This document shows, piece by piece, positions 1 to 9,624 of a stretch of 64,000 bases of DNA. The position numbers were made by a program, and so were the translations under genes. The first letter of the stretch is position 1. The number at the start of each line of letters is the position of its first letter. The notes under the pieces are model-generated. The model was not told the origin of the DNA, did not search any database, and was given only the letters and a program-made list of their open reading frames with translations. The DNA is taken from assembly GCF_001279695.1 (NCBI RefSeq), contig NZ_LGDD01000350.1:1-64000 (forward strand). Direction: 5' to 3'. The DNA is from Streptomyces sp. WM6378. GTDB lineage: Bacteria; Actinomycetota; Actinomycetes; Streptomycetales; Streptomycetaceae.

Positions 1-216
1 CCGCCCGTGGCGCCGCCGCCCGCGCCCGCGCCCGCGCCGGCTGCCCCGGCGCGCCCCGCGCCGCCGGCCGTACACCGGATCACCCTGCACAACTACCGGA
101 TGCCGCCGCGCAAGAATCCCGCGCCGCAGCTCTCCCCCGTCACGCTCACCCTGCTCATCACAGCGCCCGCCGTGCTCGGCGCCGCGCTCCTTCGCTCACG
201 CTCCGGCTCCCGCTGA
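1..216 (+). CDS. C-terminal end of an unrecognised Pro/Ala-rich protein (partial)
   Basis: An open frame enters from the left edge and ends at a TGA. It encodes a Pro/Ala-rich stretch and then a hydrophobic segment (around TLTLLITAPAVLGAALL) followed by a short basic tail, so the end may be membrane-inserted. The frame has strong G/C third-position bias. An ATG at 100 lacks a ribosome binding site, so I read this as the 3' end of a gene starting upstream rather than a small independent gene. It lies 24 bases before the DUF4239 gene on the same strand and may be cotranscribed with it. No family recognised. Confidence 0.45.
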   Translation, partial: PPVAPPPAPAPAPAAPARPAPPAVHRITLHNYRMPPRKNPAPQLSPVTLTLLITAPAVLGAALLRSRSGSR

Positions 217-240
217 GCCCCACCGACCTGAGAGGTCCCC

Positions 241-1002
241 TTGTCCGACTGGCTCGTCCTGCTCATCGCGATGGCCGCCGCCTGCGCGGTCGTCCTCACC
301 ATCACCCTGTTCAGCAACCGCCGCCTCGCCCCCGACGACGACCCCTCCGGGACCCCGGACGTCATCGAATACATGACGATGATGATCGGCGTGGTGTACG
401 CCATCGTGCTCGGCCTCGCCATCGCGGGCGTCTGGGAGGGCCGCGGCGCCGCCCAGACGGACGTGCAGCAAGAGGCCCAGGCGCTGCACGAGATCGGCCA
501 GCGGGTCCAGGTGTGGCCGGCCGAGGTGCGCGACCGGACCCGGGCCGACGTCGAGGCGTACGCCTCGTACGTGGTGCACACCGAGTGGAGCTACATGGCC
601 GACCACGGCACCCTCACCGACGAGGGCACACAGAAGCTGGAGAAGATCCGCCGCGACGTGACGGACTACCACCCGGCGAACGACTACGAGACGCAGGCCT
701 ACCAGCCGCTGATCGACCAGGTGGGCGCCGTCGACGCCGCCCGGACCGCCCGCGGGCAGGGGGCGGGCGCCACCATGCCCGGGGTCGTCTGGTTCGGACT
801 GATCACCGGGGCGCTCGTCACGGTCGGGCTGATCTTCACCTTGCAGATCAGGCGCACCTGGCGGGAGCTTTTGCTCGCCGGGCTCTTCAGCGCCCTGATC
901 GCCTTCCTGCTCTTCCTGATCTGGGACTTCGACGCCCCGTTCGGCCGGGGCATCTCGGCGACGGCGGGGCCGTTCCAGGGCCTGTTCCCCGGCATCGGCT
1001 GA
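241..1002 (+). CDS. DUF4239 (bestrophin-like) integral membrane protein
   Basis: A 253-residue protein starting at TTG just after a GAGAGG ribosome binding site. It has a hydrophobic N-terminal helix, a second helix around residues 45-62 (MMIGVVYAIVLGLAIAG), a soluble helical middle with the family-like QxEAxALxEI pattern, and two C-terminal helices around 180-225. This four-helix layout is typical of DUF4239 proteins, which are sometimes described as bestrophin-like. The molecular role of the family is not established. The start is inferred from the ribosome binding site, since no ATG lies in a suitable position. Confidence 0.75.
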   Translation: MSDWLVLLIAMAAACAVVLTITLFSNRRLAPDDDPSGTPDVIEYMTMMIGVVYAIVLGLAIAGVWEGRGAAQTDVQQEAQALHEIGQRVQVWPAEVRDRTRADVEAYASYVVHTEWSYMADHGTLTDEGTQKLEKIRRDVTDYHPANDYETQAYQPLIDQVGAVDAARTARGQGAGATMPGVVWFGLITGALVTVGLIFTLQIRRTWRELLLAGLFSALIAFLLFLIWDFDAPFGRGISATAGPFQGLFPGIG

Positions 1003-1199
1003 CACCCCCGTCACCCGTATGGCCCCGTCGGACCGGCGGGGCCTTCTGCCAGGCCGGGCAGGGGATCGCGATGCCCCATTCGCCGTACAGGGGTCGCGAC
1101 ACGCCGGGCCGCCTCCTAGCGTTTCGGGCATCGAGGTGCATTCGCCCCCACATGTGGAATTGGTTCCGCAGCTGCTCCTCGGGGACCGGAGGATCGACC

Positions 1200-1760
1200 A
1201 TGGGCGCGATACGCATCGCATCCACCGCTCTGCTCGGCGCCGCCGCCCTCTCATTCGCCGCGCCTACCGCTGCCACGGCGGCCGACGGCAGCTCCAACGC
1301 GACCAACATCCCGCCGTTCGGTTTCAGCGTGACGCCCTCGGTGGTCGCGCCCGGCGGCCAGGTCACGCTGAACGTCACGAACTGCCCCGGCAATGCGACG
1401 GTGTCCTCCGGGATCTTCGACACCATCACCATCCCCCCGGAGAGTTCGAGAAACGCGACGGTCGACGCGAGCGCCAAACGCGGCGCCTCCTACACCGTGA
1501 CCTTCACCTGCAACGGCACACGGGGCACCGCGCAGCTGACGATCACCGGCGGCTCCCCGACCACCAGCTCCACCGTGCGCCCCACCGTCCGGCCCACCGC
1601 CACCGCCACCTCCCCGCTCGGCGTCCGCGGCGGCCTCGGCGGCAGCGTGAAGGAGAGCCTCGATCCCGTGGCGATGTCGGTCGGTGCCACGCTGGTCGCG
1701 ACCGCGGTGGGCGGCGCGGTCTACTTCCTGCGCCGGCGCCGGTTCGACCGCCGGCACTAG
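1200..1760 (+). CDS. secreted, membrane-anchored surface protein (paralogue of 1863-2351)
   Basis: A 186-residue protein with a signal peptide (cleavage expected after the ATAAD region, about residue 28), an extracellular beta-rich domain with two cysteines (NCPG and FTCNG), a Ser/Thr/Pro linker, and a C-terminal transmembrane helix followed by RRRRFDRR. This is a typical Gram-positive cell-surface layout but lacks an LPXTG-type motif. The same layout and some wording (SVAxG/SAVHQG, a C-terminal VGA-L helix) recur in the convergent protein at 1863-2351, so the two look like diverged paralogues. The class F sortase lies nearby. The ATG at 1200 is preceded by GGGGACCGGAGG. Function unknown. Confidence 0.75.
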   Translation: MGAIRIASTALLGAAALSFAAPTAATAADGSSNATNIPPFGFSVTPSVVAPGGQVTLNVTNCPGNATVSSGIFDTITIPPESSRNATVDASAKRGASYTVTFTCNGTRGTAQLTITGGSPTTSSTVRPTVRPTATATSPLGVRGGLGGSVKESLDPVAMSVGATLVATAVGGAVYFLRRRRFDRRH

Positions 1761-1781
1761 CCCCCAGAGCCACCACACCCG

Positions 1782-1815
1782 TCGCCCCCGAGTCCTGGCC
1801 AGGACTCGGGGGCGA
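1782..1815. terminator. bidirectional intrinsic terminator
   Basis: A perfect 34-base palindrome (17-base arms, TCGCCCCCGAGTCCTGG and its complement) sits in the gap between two convergent genes. The hairpin has no poly-T run, which is common for streptomycete terminators. Its position fits termination of both surface-protein genes. Confidence 0.8.
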
Positions 1816-1862
1816 CCGGCCGTTGGGGTCCTTCCCGGGAGGTTCGTCCGGTCAGAGTCCGG

Positions 1863-2351
1863 TCAGACCCGTACGCCTTGGCGCCGGCGGTGGGCGACGA
1901 ACAGCGCGCCGCCGATCGCGGACGTACCGACGAGGGCGCCGCCGACCGCCATCTCGGTGTCGCTCGGGCCCGCGGCGCCGCCGAGCCCGCCGTCGGCGCC
2001 GCGGCCTTCGAGGACCCGGAAGCTGCGCGTCGCCACCCGGTCGTTGTCCCGGCACTTGACCGCCAGTTGGTACTCTCCCGGCGTCGTGTGGTCGTGGACC
2101 CTCGCGGTCGCGAAGTTGACGTCGCCCGAGGACAGGTGGACCTCGTCGAAGGCGTTCGAGCTGACTCTGCCGCCGTTCTGACAGCCCCTGGCGGTGATCC
2201 TCAGGGTGGCGCCCTGGTGGACCGCGGAGGGGTCGACCTCGACATTGGTCGGACCGCTGGTCGACGGGCCACCTGCGACGGCCATCGGGGCGGCGAGCCC
2301 GATCGCGGCGCCGGCGGCCAGCACCGCCGCGAGAGCGCGTGAAGCACGCAT
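1863..2351 (-). CDS. secreted, membrane-anchored surface protein (paralogue of 1200-1760)
   Basis: A 162-residue protein with a signal peptide (basic MRASR then an Ala-rich core ending near VAGG), a beta-rich extracellular region with two cysteines (RGCQNGG and VKCRDND), and a C-terminal helix ending in HRRRQGVRV. It resembles the convergent gene at 1200-1760 in size, order of elements and cysteine placement. No LPXTG motif is visible. The start is set by the TGGAGGTTC ribosome binding site seven bases upstream. It is divergent from the class F sortase, with about 330 bases between the starts. Function not known. Confidence 0.75.
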   Translation of the reverse strand: MRASRALAAVLAAGAAIGLAAPMAVAGGPSTSGPTNVEVDPSAVHQGATLRITARGCQNGGRVSSNAFDEVHLSSGDVNFATARVHDHTTPGEYQLAVKCRDNDRVATRSFRVLEGRGADGGLGGAAGPSDTEMAVGGALVGTSAIGGALFVAHRRRQGVRV

Positions 2352-2681
2352 CGTTGAACCTCCATGGGAGGACGCCCCAAAGCGGTGCTCCGGGATGATC
2401 GACGAGTACGCCTCCCATGACGAACCCTCACCGCCACTCATACAAGACGCATTTCGGCACTGATCCACCCTGGTGAACCGCGGCATCCCCGGATGGCCGC
2501 CGAAGCTGACGGACCCGCAGGTCACAGACCGTCAGATCGGTTTTGCCGTCGCGTTACCCGGATGGGTCAGGAGCGTTCGGCCGCCACCCGTTCGCCACCG
2601 TCCGATCGCCGGGTGGGCGCCGCGCCCTTACGGTGCTCGGAGGCGCTCCGAGGGTGGATGGCGAAAGGGATGCGGAGAGAG

Positions 2682-3341
2682 ATGGCGCAGGATGAGTACG
2701 GGATGGAGCGTCGCAGGCGCTCCCCGTGGGGAGCCCTGGCCCTGGTGATGCTGACCGGCCTGGCGCTGATGCGCAACGGCGCCGACATCACGATGGGCCC
2801 GCCGCAGCCGGCCGCGGCGGCGGCGTTGAACGGCCGGGCGGCGAACGCCTCCTCCTCGCGTCCGGCGGCTCCCGTCACGGCACTCGCCTATGCCCCCGCC
2901 TCCCGGATCCGGATCGACGCGATCAACGTGGACGCGCCCATCATGGACGTGGGCACGGACGCCCAGGGCTGGGTGCAGGCTCCCCCGCCGCAGGACCCGA
3001 ACCTGGCGGGCTGGTACCAGAACGGCGTGGCCCCCGGGATGCGCGGCACGGCCGTGGTGGTGGGCCACGTCGACAACAGGACGGGCCCCGCGGTCTTCTA
3101 CGGCCTCGGCTCGCTGGAGAAGGGCAACCACATCGAGGTGGCCCGCTTCGACGGGCACACCGCGGTCTTCGAGGTGTACGGCATCGAGGTGTACGAGAAG
3201 AACGCCTTCCCGGGCACCCGGGTGTACGGCGACACCGGGCACCCGGAACTGAGGGTGATCACCTGTGGGGGCGGCTTCTCCCGGAGCCGGGGCTACAACT
3301 CGAACGTCGTGGTCTTCGCCCGGCTCGTCGCCACGAAGTAG
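2682..3341 (+). CDS. class F sortase
   Basis: A 219-residue membrane-anchored transpeptidase-type cysteine enzyme. An N-terminal helix (about residues 16-31) is followed by an Ala/Pro linker and the sortase beta-barrel from about residue 70. The expected catalytic residues are visible: His129 in VVGHVDN, Cys195 in VITCGG and Arg203 in RSRGYNS. The domain order and the VGHVD motif fit class F, the streptomycete single-copy-type sortases whose substrates are largely unknown. The start follows GGAGAG; an in-frame ATG at 2658 is an alternative. Two surface proteins without sorting signals lie next door. Confidence 0.9.
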   Translation: MAQDEYGMERRRRSPWGALALVMLTGLALMRNGADITMGPPQPAAAAALNGRAANASSSRPAAPVTALAYAPASRIRIDAINVDAPIMDVGTDAQGWVQAPPPQDPNLAGWYQNGVAPGMRGTAVVVGHVDNRTGPAVFYGLGSLEKGNHIEVARFDGHTAVFEVYGIEVYEKNAFPGTRVYGDTGHPELRVITCGGGFSRSRGYNSNVVVFARLVATK

Positions 3342-3353
3342 CGTCTCCATGAC

Positions 3354-4184
3354 TCATCTGCGACGCGGCGGGACCTTCAACTCGTAGCCCTGGGCCAGGA
3401 GTTCGGGCAGATAGGTGCGCAGGGCCGCGACGCTCTGCGAGCGGTCGCCGCCCGCGTCGTGCGAGAGCACCACGACGCCGGGCGCGGCTCCCTCCAGGAC
3501 CCGGCGGATGATGGTGGGGGTGCCGGGCGTGGTCCAGTCGAGGGTGTCGACGGTCCAGGCGAGCGGCTCCATGCCCATCTCGGCCTGGATCTCGAACACG
3601 TTGCGGTTCCAGGCACCGTAGGGCGCCCGGAACCACTGGGGCGGCTCGCCCAGGGTCTGCTCGATGACCTCGCTGGTGCGGCCGATCTCGGAGCGGATCA
3701 GGGCGGGGGCCGTCTTGTTGAGCTGGGGGTGGGTCCAGGTGTGGTTGCCGACGACGTGCCCGTCGTCCTGCATCTCGCGCAGCAGGTCCCGGTTGTCGGT
3801 GGCCATCTCGCCGCAGAGGAAGAACACGGCGCGCACGTCGTGCTCGCGCAGGGTCTTGAGGATGCCCGGGGTGTAACGCGGGTCGGGCCCGTCGTCGAAG
3901 GTGAGCACCATCGCGCGCTCCCCCAGCTCGGGCATGCTCAGGAACGGCCTGGTCCGCACCGGCGGCAGCGCCGTGTGGTAGCGCGGCGGGGTGTCGGCGG
4001 TCATGGGTTCCAGGCGGTACGCGCTGGACCGCAGCCGGGGCGCGGCGGCCTGGGGTCCCCCGGCGGGCGCCGCCCGGGGCGGGGGCGCGGGGGCGACGGT
4101 GCCCTCGGCGGTGAGCACGCGCACCGCGGCGGCGGCTCCGAGGCAGGCGGTGATGCGAAGGAGCGTCCGCCGACTGGGGAGCAT
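3354..4184 (-). CDS. NodB-type polysaccharide deacetylase, secreted
   Basis: A 276-residue carbohydrate esterase family 4 protein. An N-terminal export helix follows SRRTLLR (possible TAT-like signal). The NodB domain starts near residue 90: TFDDGP (95-100), metal-binding H148/H152 in NHTWTH, RAPYG (186-190), then DTLDW and VVLSHD. All catalytic motifs are present, so N-deacetylation of an extracellular polysaccharide or peptidoglycan is expected. I chose the ATG at 4184 because AAAAGGGA precedes it by six bases; an ATG at 4199 lacks a ribosome binding site. It ends 12 bases from the convergent sortase gene and lies downstream of lysX on the same strand. Confidence 0.9.
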   Translation of the reverse strand: MLPSRRTLLRITACLGAAAAVRVLTAEGTVAPAPPPRAAPAGGPQAAAPRLRSSAYRLEPMTADTPPRYHTALPPVRTRPFLSMPELGERAMVLTFDDGPDPRYTPGILKTLREHDVRAVFFLCGEMATDNRDLLREMQDDGHVVGNHTWTHPQLNKTAPALIRSEIGRTSEVIEQTLGEPPQWFRAPYGAWNRNVFEIQAEMGMEPLAWTVDTLDWTTPGTPTIIRRVLEGAAPGVVVLSHDAGGDRSQSVAALRTYLPELLAQGYELKVPPRRR

Positions 4185-4328
4185 TTGATCCCTTTTCATG
4201 ACATACGGCTTTTGTTCGTCATGGCGGAAGATTAGGGCGTACCGGGCGCCACGAGGCCGACGAAACGTCAACACCTGGATGACACCAGCACGAATGGAGT
4301 CAACCGGCGGCACCGGTCCCCGGCGGTT

Positions 4329-7300
4329 TCAGGTACGGCGGACCAGCGGGAAGGGCAGGGTCTCGCGGATGGTGAGGCCGGTGAGGAACATGACGAGCCG
4401 GTCCACTCCGATGCCGAGCCCGCCGGTGGGCGGCATGGCGTATTCGAGGGCGTCGAGGAAGTCCTCGTCGATCTCCATCGCCTCAAGGTCGCCGCCCGCG
4501 GCGAGCAGCGACTGCGCAGTGAGCCTGCGGCGCTGCTCGATGGGGTCGGTCAACTCCGAGTAGGCGGTGCCCAGTTCGGTCCCGAAGGCGACCAGGTCCC
4601 AGCGCTCGGCGAGCCGTGCGTCGGTGCGGTGCTGGCGGGTCAGCGGGGAGACCTCGGTCGGGAAGTCCTTGTAGAAGGTGGGCAGCTGGGTCTTCTCCTC
4701 GACGAGCCGCTCGTACATTTCGAGGACGACGCCGCCCCGCGTGTTGTCCGGGGTGTGCGGCACGCCGGCACGGTCGCAGAGCCGGCGCAGCCTCGCCTCG
4801 TCGGTGTCGGCGCCGATCTCCTCGCCGAGCGCCTCGGACACCGCCCCGTACAGCGTCTTGACGGGCCAGGGGCCGGAGATGTCGTACTCGACGACCGTGC
4901 CGTCCGGGCCCGCCTTGCGTGCTATCTGGGAGCCGAAGGCGGCGGTCGCGGCGCCCTGGATCAGTTCGCGGGTGAGGTCGAGCATCACGTCGTAGTCGGC
5001 ATACGCCTGGTAGGCCTCCAGCATCGTGAACTCGGGGTTGTGCTTGTAGGAGACGCCCTCGTTGCGGAAGGTGCGGCCCATCTCGAAGACCTTCTCCACG
5101 CCGCCGACGCAGAGCCGCTTCAGATACAGCTCGGGGGCGATGCGCAGGTACAGGTCGAGGTCGTAGGCGTTGATGTGGGTCGTGAAGGGGCGGGCGTTGG
5201 CGCCGCCGTGGATCTGCTGGAGCATCGGCGTCTCGACCTCCAGATAGCCCCGCTCCAGCAGGCCCTGGCGCAGCGCCTGGACGGCGGTGGAGCGGGCCCG
5301 GACGACCTCGCGGGCCTCTGGCCTGGCCACCAGGTCCAGATAGCGGCGGCGCACCCGGGCCTCGGGGTCGGCGAGGCCGCGGCGCTTGTCGGGCAGCGGG
5401 CGCAGGCACTTGGCGGTCATCTGCCAGGCGGTGGCGAAGAGCGAGAACTCGCCCTTGTCGCTGGCGGCGGTGGTGCCGGTGGCGGTGATGTGGTCGCCGA
5501 GGTCGACGTCGTGGGTGAAGCGGTCGAGGACGGCCCCGCCCGTGCCTTCGCGGGTGAGGGCCAGTTGGAGGTCGCCGGACCAGTCGCGCAGGACGGCGAA
5601 GACGACGCCGCCGAAGTCGCGCACGGCCATGACCCGGCCGGCCACGGTGGCGTTCACGCCCTCGCCCTCGGCGCGCAGCCGGGCCAGGGTGTGGGTGCGG
5701 GCGGGGACGACGACGGGGTAGGGCTCGGTGCCGTCCGCGCGCAGCCGGTCCAGCTTGCGGTGGCGTACCCGTACCTGGTCCGGGAGTTGACGCTCCGTCA
5801 CTTCGGCCGAGCCGGGCCCGGCGAGGCCGAGCGCCTCGATGGAGGGCAGCCCGGCGGTGGTGACGGGCTTGGTGACGCCCTTGGGCTGCCGGCCCTTGCC
5901 CCACAGCTTGCGCAGGCTCGGTACGGAGACGAAGCCCTCGGCGATGCCGGACGCGAGGCCGACCCGGGCGAGCGAGCCGGCGTCGCCGTAGCACAGGAAA
6001 CGGGGGAACCACTGCGGCTGGTACTTCACGTTGGAGCGGTAGAGCGCCTCCAGCTGCCACCACTTGGAGAAGAACAGCAACAGCTTGCGCCACAGCCGCA
6101 GCACCGGACCGGCACCGATGCGGGCGCCTTCCTCGAAGGCGGAGCGGAACACCGCGAAGTTCAGCGAGATCCGGCGGACCCCCAACTTCGGTACGGCTGC
6201 GCAGAGTTCGGCGACCATGAACTCCATCACGCCGTTGGGCGCGCTGCGGTCGCGCCGCATCAGGTCGAGCGAGATGCCGTCGGGGCCCCAGGGCACGAAG
6301 GAGAGCAGCGCGATCAGTTTGCCGTCGGCGTCGAAGGCCTCGACGAGCAGGCAGTCGCCGTCGGCCGGGTCGCCGAGCCGGTCGAGCGCCATCGAGAAGC
6401 CGCGCTCGGTCTCGGTGTCGCGCCAGGCGTCGGCGCGGTCGATGATCTGCTGCATCTCCTCGTCGGTGAGCGCCGAGTGGCGGCGGATCCGGGTGGTGGC
6501 GCCGGTCCGCGCGACCCGGTGGACGGCTTGGCGGGTGACCCGCATGTCGCGGCCGTCGAGGTCGAACTTGGCGACGTGCAGGATGGCCTCGTCGCCGAGC
6601 TGGATGGCGCCGAGACCATGCCGGGCGTACACGGTGGCGCCTTCTTCGGAGGCGCCCATCACGGCGGGCGCCCAGGCGTACTGCCGCGCGATGTCGAGCC
6701 AGGCGTCGATGGCCGGGCCCCACGCTCCGCCGTCGCCCACCGGGTCGCCGCTGGCCAGCGCGACGCCCGCCTCGACGCGGTAGGTGACGGCGGCCTTGCC
6801 GTTCGGCGAGAACACCACCGCCTTGTCGCGGCGGGTGGCGAAGTAGCCGAGCGAGTCCTGGCGGCCGTACGCGCCGAGCAGCGCCCGGATGCGGGGCTCC
6901 TCGTCGCCGTGCAGGGCGGCCTCCATCCGCTGCGAGCGGAAGAGCGTGGAGGCTGCGGCCAGCAGGGCGATGGCGCCGAACAGGCCGAGGAAGAAGTACA
7001 GCGGCTTCGGCGGCCGCCCGTCGAACTGGCCGTTGGAGACGAGCCCGCCGAAGACGCGGTTGGTGGCCCACAGCAGGCGCTGGCCGCGCGGCAGGGTGTT
7101 GGGAAACAGCTCGACCAGGCCCCAGCCGACGAGGACGCCCGCCGCGAGCCCGAGGCACAGCACCCCCACCGCCCGGCGGAAGGCGCCCCGTCGGGTCTGA
7201 GCGTAGAACTGCCTGCGGGCCAGGATCAGCACCACGAGCGCGGCCCCGCAGAACACCCCGTTGGGGATCCACATCCATTCGGCGACGACGATCAGCAGGA

Positions 7301-7601
7301 CGTCGAGCAGGAAAAGCAGTCCCAGGTAGATGACGACCAGCCACCAGGCGACCTTCTTGCGGGCGCCGATCGCGGCCGCGAGCAGCAGCAGGAAGACGGC
7401 GTACGCGAGGTTGGCGCTGACCGGCACGGTGACCCGGTCGAGGAACCAGACTATGGGGTAGAGCACCCGGCGCAGCGGCGGGATGAGCGATATGAGGCCG
7501 CAGAAGAGACCGAGCACACCGAAGAACATCGCGAACGCTTCGGGCACCCGCCCCAGAAAGCCGGTCCGGGACGGTATCGGCACCGCCTCGCTGACAGTCA
7601 T
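4329..7601 (-). CDS. lysX: bifunctional lysylphosphatidylglycerol synthase / lysyl-tRNA synthetase LysX
   Basis: A ~1090-residue fusion. Residues 1-230 carry about seven transmembrane helices. About 240-590 form the cytosolic MprF-like aminoacyl-PG transferase domain (the SLDLMRRD and [10 protein letters not shown] regions are recognisable). About 600-1090 form a class II lysyl-tRNA synthetase with an OB fold, motif 1 YLEVETPML, motif 2 [16 protein letters not shown] and motif 3 GIGVDRLVM. The protein should charge tRNA with lysine and transfer it to phosphatidylglycerol, lowering membrane charge and resisting cationic peptides. A TAGAGT -10-like box ends seven bases before the ATG at 7601, suggesting a leaderless mRNA; a GTG at 7610 is the alternative. 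Divergent from the universal stress gene. Confidence 0.93.
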   Translation of the reverse strand: MTVSEAVPIPSRTGFLGRVPEAFAMFFGVLGLFCGLISLIPPLRRVLYPIVWFLDRVTVPVSANLAYAVFLLLLAAAIGARKKVAWWLVVIYLGLLFLLDVLLIVVAEWMWIPNGVFCGAALVVLILARRQFYAQTRRGAFRRAVGVLCLGLAAGVLVGWGLVELFPNTLPRGQRLLWATNRVFGGLVSNGQFDGRPPKPLYFFLGLFGAIALLAAASTLFRSQRMEAALHGDEEPRIRALLGAYGRQDSLGYFATRRDKAVVFSPNGKAAVTYRVEAGVALASGDPVGDGGAWGPAIDAWLDIARQYAWAPAVMGASEEGATVYARHGLGAIQLGDEAILHVAKFDLDGRDMRVTRQAVHRVARTGATTRIRRHSALTDEEMQQIIDRADAWRDTETERGFSMALDRLGDPADGDCLLVEAFDADGKLIALLSFVPWGPDGISLDLMRRDRSAPNGVMEFMVAELCAAVPKLGVRRISLNFAVFRSAFEEGARIGAGPVLRLWRKLLLFFSKWWQLEALYRSNVKYQPQWFPRFLCYGDAGSLARVGLASGIAEGFVSVPSLRKLWGKGRQPKGVTKPVTTAGLPSIEALGLAGPGSAEVTERQLPDQVRVRHRKLDRLRADGTEPYPVVVPARTHTLARLRAEGEGVNATVAGRVMAVRDFGGVVFAVLRDWSGDLQLALTREGTGGAVLDRFTHDVDLGDHITATGTTAASDKGEFSLFATAWQMTAKCLRPLPDKRRGLADPEARVRRRYLDLVARPEAREVVRARSTAVQALRQGLLERGYLEVETPMLQQIHGGANARPFTTHINAYDLDLYLRIAPELYLKRLCVGGVEKVFEMGRTFRNEGVSYKHNPEFTMLEAYQAYADYDVMLDLTRELIQGAATAAFGSQIARKAGPDGTVVEYDISGPWPVKTLYGAVSEALGEEIGADTDEARLRRLCDRAGVPHTPDNTRGGVVLEMYERLVEEKTQLPTFYKDFPTEVSPLTRQHRTDARLAERWDLVAFGTELGTAYSELTDPIEQRRRLTAQSLLAAGGDLEAMEIDEDFLDALEYAMPPTGGLGIGVDRLVMFLTGLTIRETLPFPLVRRT

Positions 7602-7672
7602 GCTCAGCACTCTAGGGAGGCTGCGGCCGGGCCGCCTGTCGGAAGCCCCACCCGGCCGGATAGCCTCGAACA

Positions 7673-8152
7673 GTGACAGAGCAGCAGCCCCAGTCCCACC
7701 CTGAGTCCCAGCGATTCGAACGCGGTACCGACGGCCCGAAGGTGATCGTGGCCGGCGTCGACGGCTCGGACTCCTCGCTCCGGGCCGCGGCGTACGCCAG
7801 TGGCCTGGCCCGGCGGCAGAACGCGCTGCTCGCCCTCGTGTACGTGCAGCCCGTGATGTCGGCCGGCGCCGCCCTCGGCGCGCCCGTCGCCGACACCACC
7901 GGGGAGATCGCCGAGGGCCTGGTCGCCGAGATCAGGGCGGCCGCCGAGCGGGTCCGGGGCATCTGGGACGTCCGCTGGGAGTTCCACACCTTCCGGGGCG
8001 ACCCCTACTCCGGACTGGTGACCGCGGCCGACGAGCTCAAGGCGGACGCGGTGGTGGTGGGCGCGTCCGAGTCGGCGGGCCACCGCATCATCGGCTCGGT
8101 GGCCGTACGCCTGGTGAAGGCGGGCCGCTGGCCGGTCACGGTGGTCCCGTAG
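7673..8152 (+). CDS. universal stress protein (UspA family)
   Basis: A 159-residue single-domain Usp protein. It has the N-terminal [12 protein letters not shown] nucleotide-binding strand and loop, and the C-terminal [18 protein letters not shown] motif matching the ATP-binding G-x2-G-x9-GS pattern. An ATP-binding stress role is expected. The GTG start has no ribosome binding site; a TAGCCT -10-like box lies six bases upstream (7661-7666), consistent with a leaderless transcript. It is divergent from lysX across a 71-base gap, so the two promoters must lie close together or overlap. Confidence 0.88.
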   Translation: MTEQQPQSHPESQRFERGTDGPKVIVAGVDGSDSSLRAAAYASGLARRQNALLALVYVQPVMSAGAALGAPVADTTGEIAEGLVAEIRAAAERVRGIWDVRWEFHTFRGDPYSGLVTAADELKADAVVVGASESAGHRIIGSVAVRLVKAGRWPVTVVP

Positions 8153-8169
8153 GCGTCCCGCCCTCTCGG

Positions 8170-9360
8170 CTAGCGGGACATCTTCAGGCCGTCCTTCGCG
8201 GCGCCGCGGCCGAGGACCGCCTCGCGGATGTCGTCCCGGGCCTCGGTGTAGTCCTCGCGGCCGGGTGACTTCGCCAGCGCGTCGGGCAGGCTCATCACGC
8301 GGCCGCGCTCCACGTCGATCCACTGCGGGATGAACTCCGCCTTGGTGACCTCCCAGCGTTCCCCCCGCCGGACCGGCGGCGCGAAGGTGAAGCGGGCGAT
8401 CGAGCTCATGTTGCCGCGGTGGTCGCGCGCGCCCGTCTCGTTGAACATCTCGCCCGCGATCTGGTCGCCCTCGCCGTAGACGATCCAGGTCCCGTTGACC
8501 TTCTCGTACGCCTGCGGGATGTGGGCGTGGGTGCCGAGGATCAGGTCGATGTCGGGGCGCCCGCTCGTTTTCGAGGCGGTGAGCGCCTTGCCCAGGGTGA
8601 GCTGCTGTTCGTCGGGCTCGGTCTGCCACTCGGTGCCCCAGTGGAGACTGACGACCACGATGTCGGCGCCGGATGCCCGGGCCGCCCGGGCATCCGCGAT
8701 GATCTTCTTCTGGTCGATGAGGTGGACCGCCCACGGCTGCCCGTCCGGCATGGGATAGCCGTTGGTGTCGTAGGTGTACGCGAGCTGCGCGACCCTCGCA
8801 CCGCCCGCCGACAGCCGCGCGGGCGTCGCCGACTCGTTCGCGGTGCGGCCCGACCCGGTGTGTTTGAGCCCGGCCTTGTCGAAGGCCCTCAGGGTGCGGG
8901 CGATGCCGTCGGCGCCGTCGTCCAGGGTGTGGTTGGAGGCCGTAGAGCAGGAGTCGTACCCGGTGTCCTTCAGCGCGGCGGCCACCTGCGGCGGCGATGT
9001 GAAGGCCGGGTAGCCGGTGAAGGGGCCCTCGTCGGCGCCGTACACGGTCTCCATGTGACAGATCGCCAGATCGGCCCGGGAGATGATCGGCTTGACTCCG
9101 GCGAGCATCGCCCGGAAGTCGTAACCCCGGCCGCCCGCATCCGAGTTGGCGCGTTCGATGGTCGAGTCGTGCGGGAGTACGTCACCGGTGGCGACCAGCG
9201 TGAAGGGGCGCTGCGCGCGGGCGGGTCCGGGGGCCGGGGAGTGCTGGGCGTCCTGAGCGTGCGGCGGCCGGTGCCCGCCGCTGCATCCTGCGGTGGCCGC
9301 GAGCAGGAGGGCCGCGGCGGCCGCCGCCCTCACTCGGGCGCGCTGGGTCGGCTGGTGCAT
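8170..9360 (-). CDS. CapA-family metallophosphatase-fold lipoprotein
   Basis: A 396-residue protein with a lipobox signal (LLLAATAGC, lipidation at about Cys28) and a CapA/PGA_cap domain: VATGDVLPH near the start, ICHMETVYG, SNHTLDDG, VVSLHWGTEW and LGTHAHIPQ. These are the metallophosphoesterase-fold signature positions of poly-gamma-glutamate capsule protein CapA homologues. CapA homologues in actinomycetes are widespread without capsule operons, so the substrate is unknown. It faces the universal stress gene with 17 bases between the stops. The ATG at 9360 is the last start that keeps the full signal peptide. Confidence 0.88.
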   Translation of the reverse strand: MHQPTQRARVRAAAAAALLLAATAGCSGGHRPPHAQDAQHSPAPGPARAQRPFTLVATGDVLPHDSTIERANSDAGGRGYDFRAMLAGVKPIISRADLAICHMETVYGADEGPFTGYPAFTSPPQVAAALKDTGYDSCSTASNHTLDDGADGIARTLRAFDKAGLKHTGSGRTANESATPARLSAGGARVAQLAYTYDTNGYPMPDGQPWAVHLIDQKKIIADARAARASGADIVVVSLHWGTEWQTEPDEQQLTLGKALTASKTSGRPDIDLILGTHAHIPQAYEKVNGTWIVYGEGDQIAGEMFNETGARDHRGNMSSIARFTFAPPVRRGERWEVTKAEFIPQWIDVERGRVMSLPDALAKSPGREDYTEARDDIREAVLGRGAAKDGLKMSR

Positions 9361-9624
9361 CGGGCTCCCTTGATCGGGTGCGGTGTCTGTCCGAAATCCA
9401 CCTCCCGAGAACGGGCCAGTCAAGGCGAAAAGCCGTTTATAGGACTAAGACCGCTGAATCGGACGCACGGGGACCGGCCCCGCCCGGGTCGCGGACCGCT
9501 CGCCGCACCATTCACCGCTCGGTTCGACCGCTTGCCGCACGGCGCGGTGCGACAGCTGTCCGCGTCCGCCCCGATGCGCTCCGATACGGCTGCGGCCGAC
9601 GGAATCCGGGGAAGGGACGTGCAC

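Noticed and set aside
4629..7676. Very long plus-strand open frame opposite lysX
   Set aside because: It mirrors the lysX codons, has low-complexity composition and no domain; lysX motifs on the minus strand are decisive.
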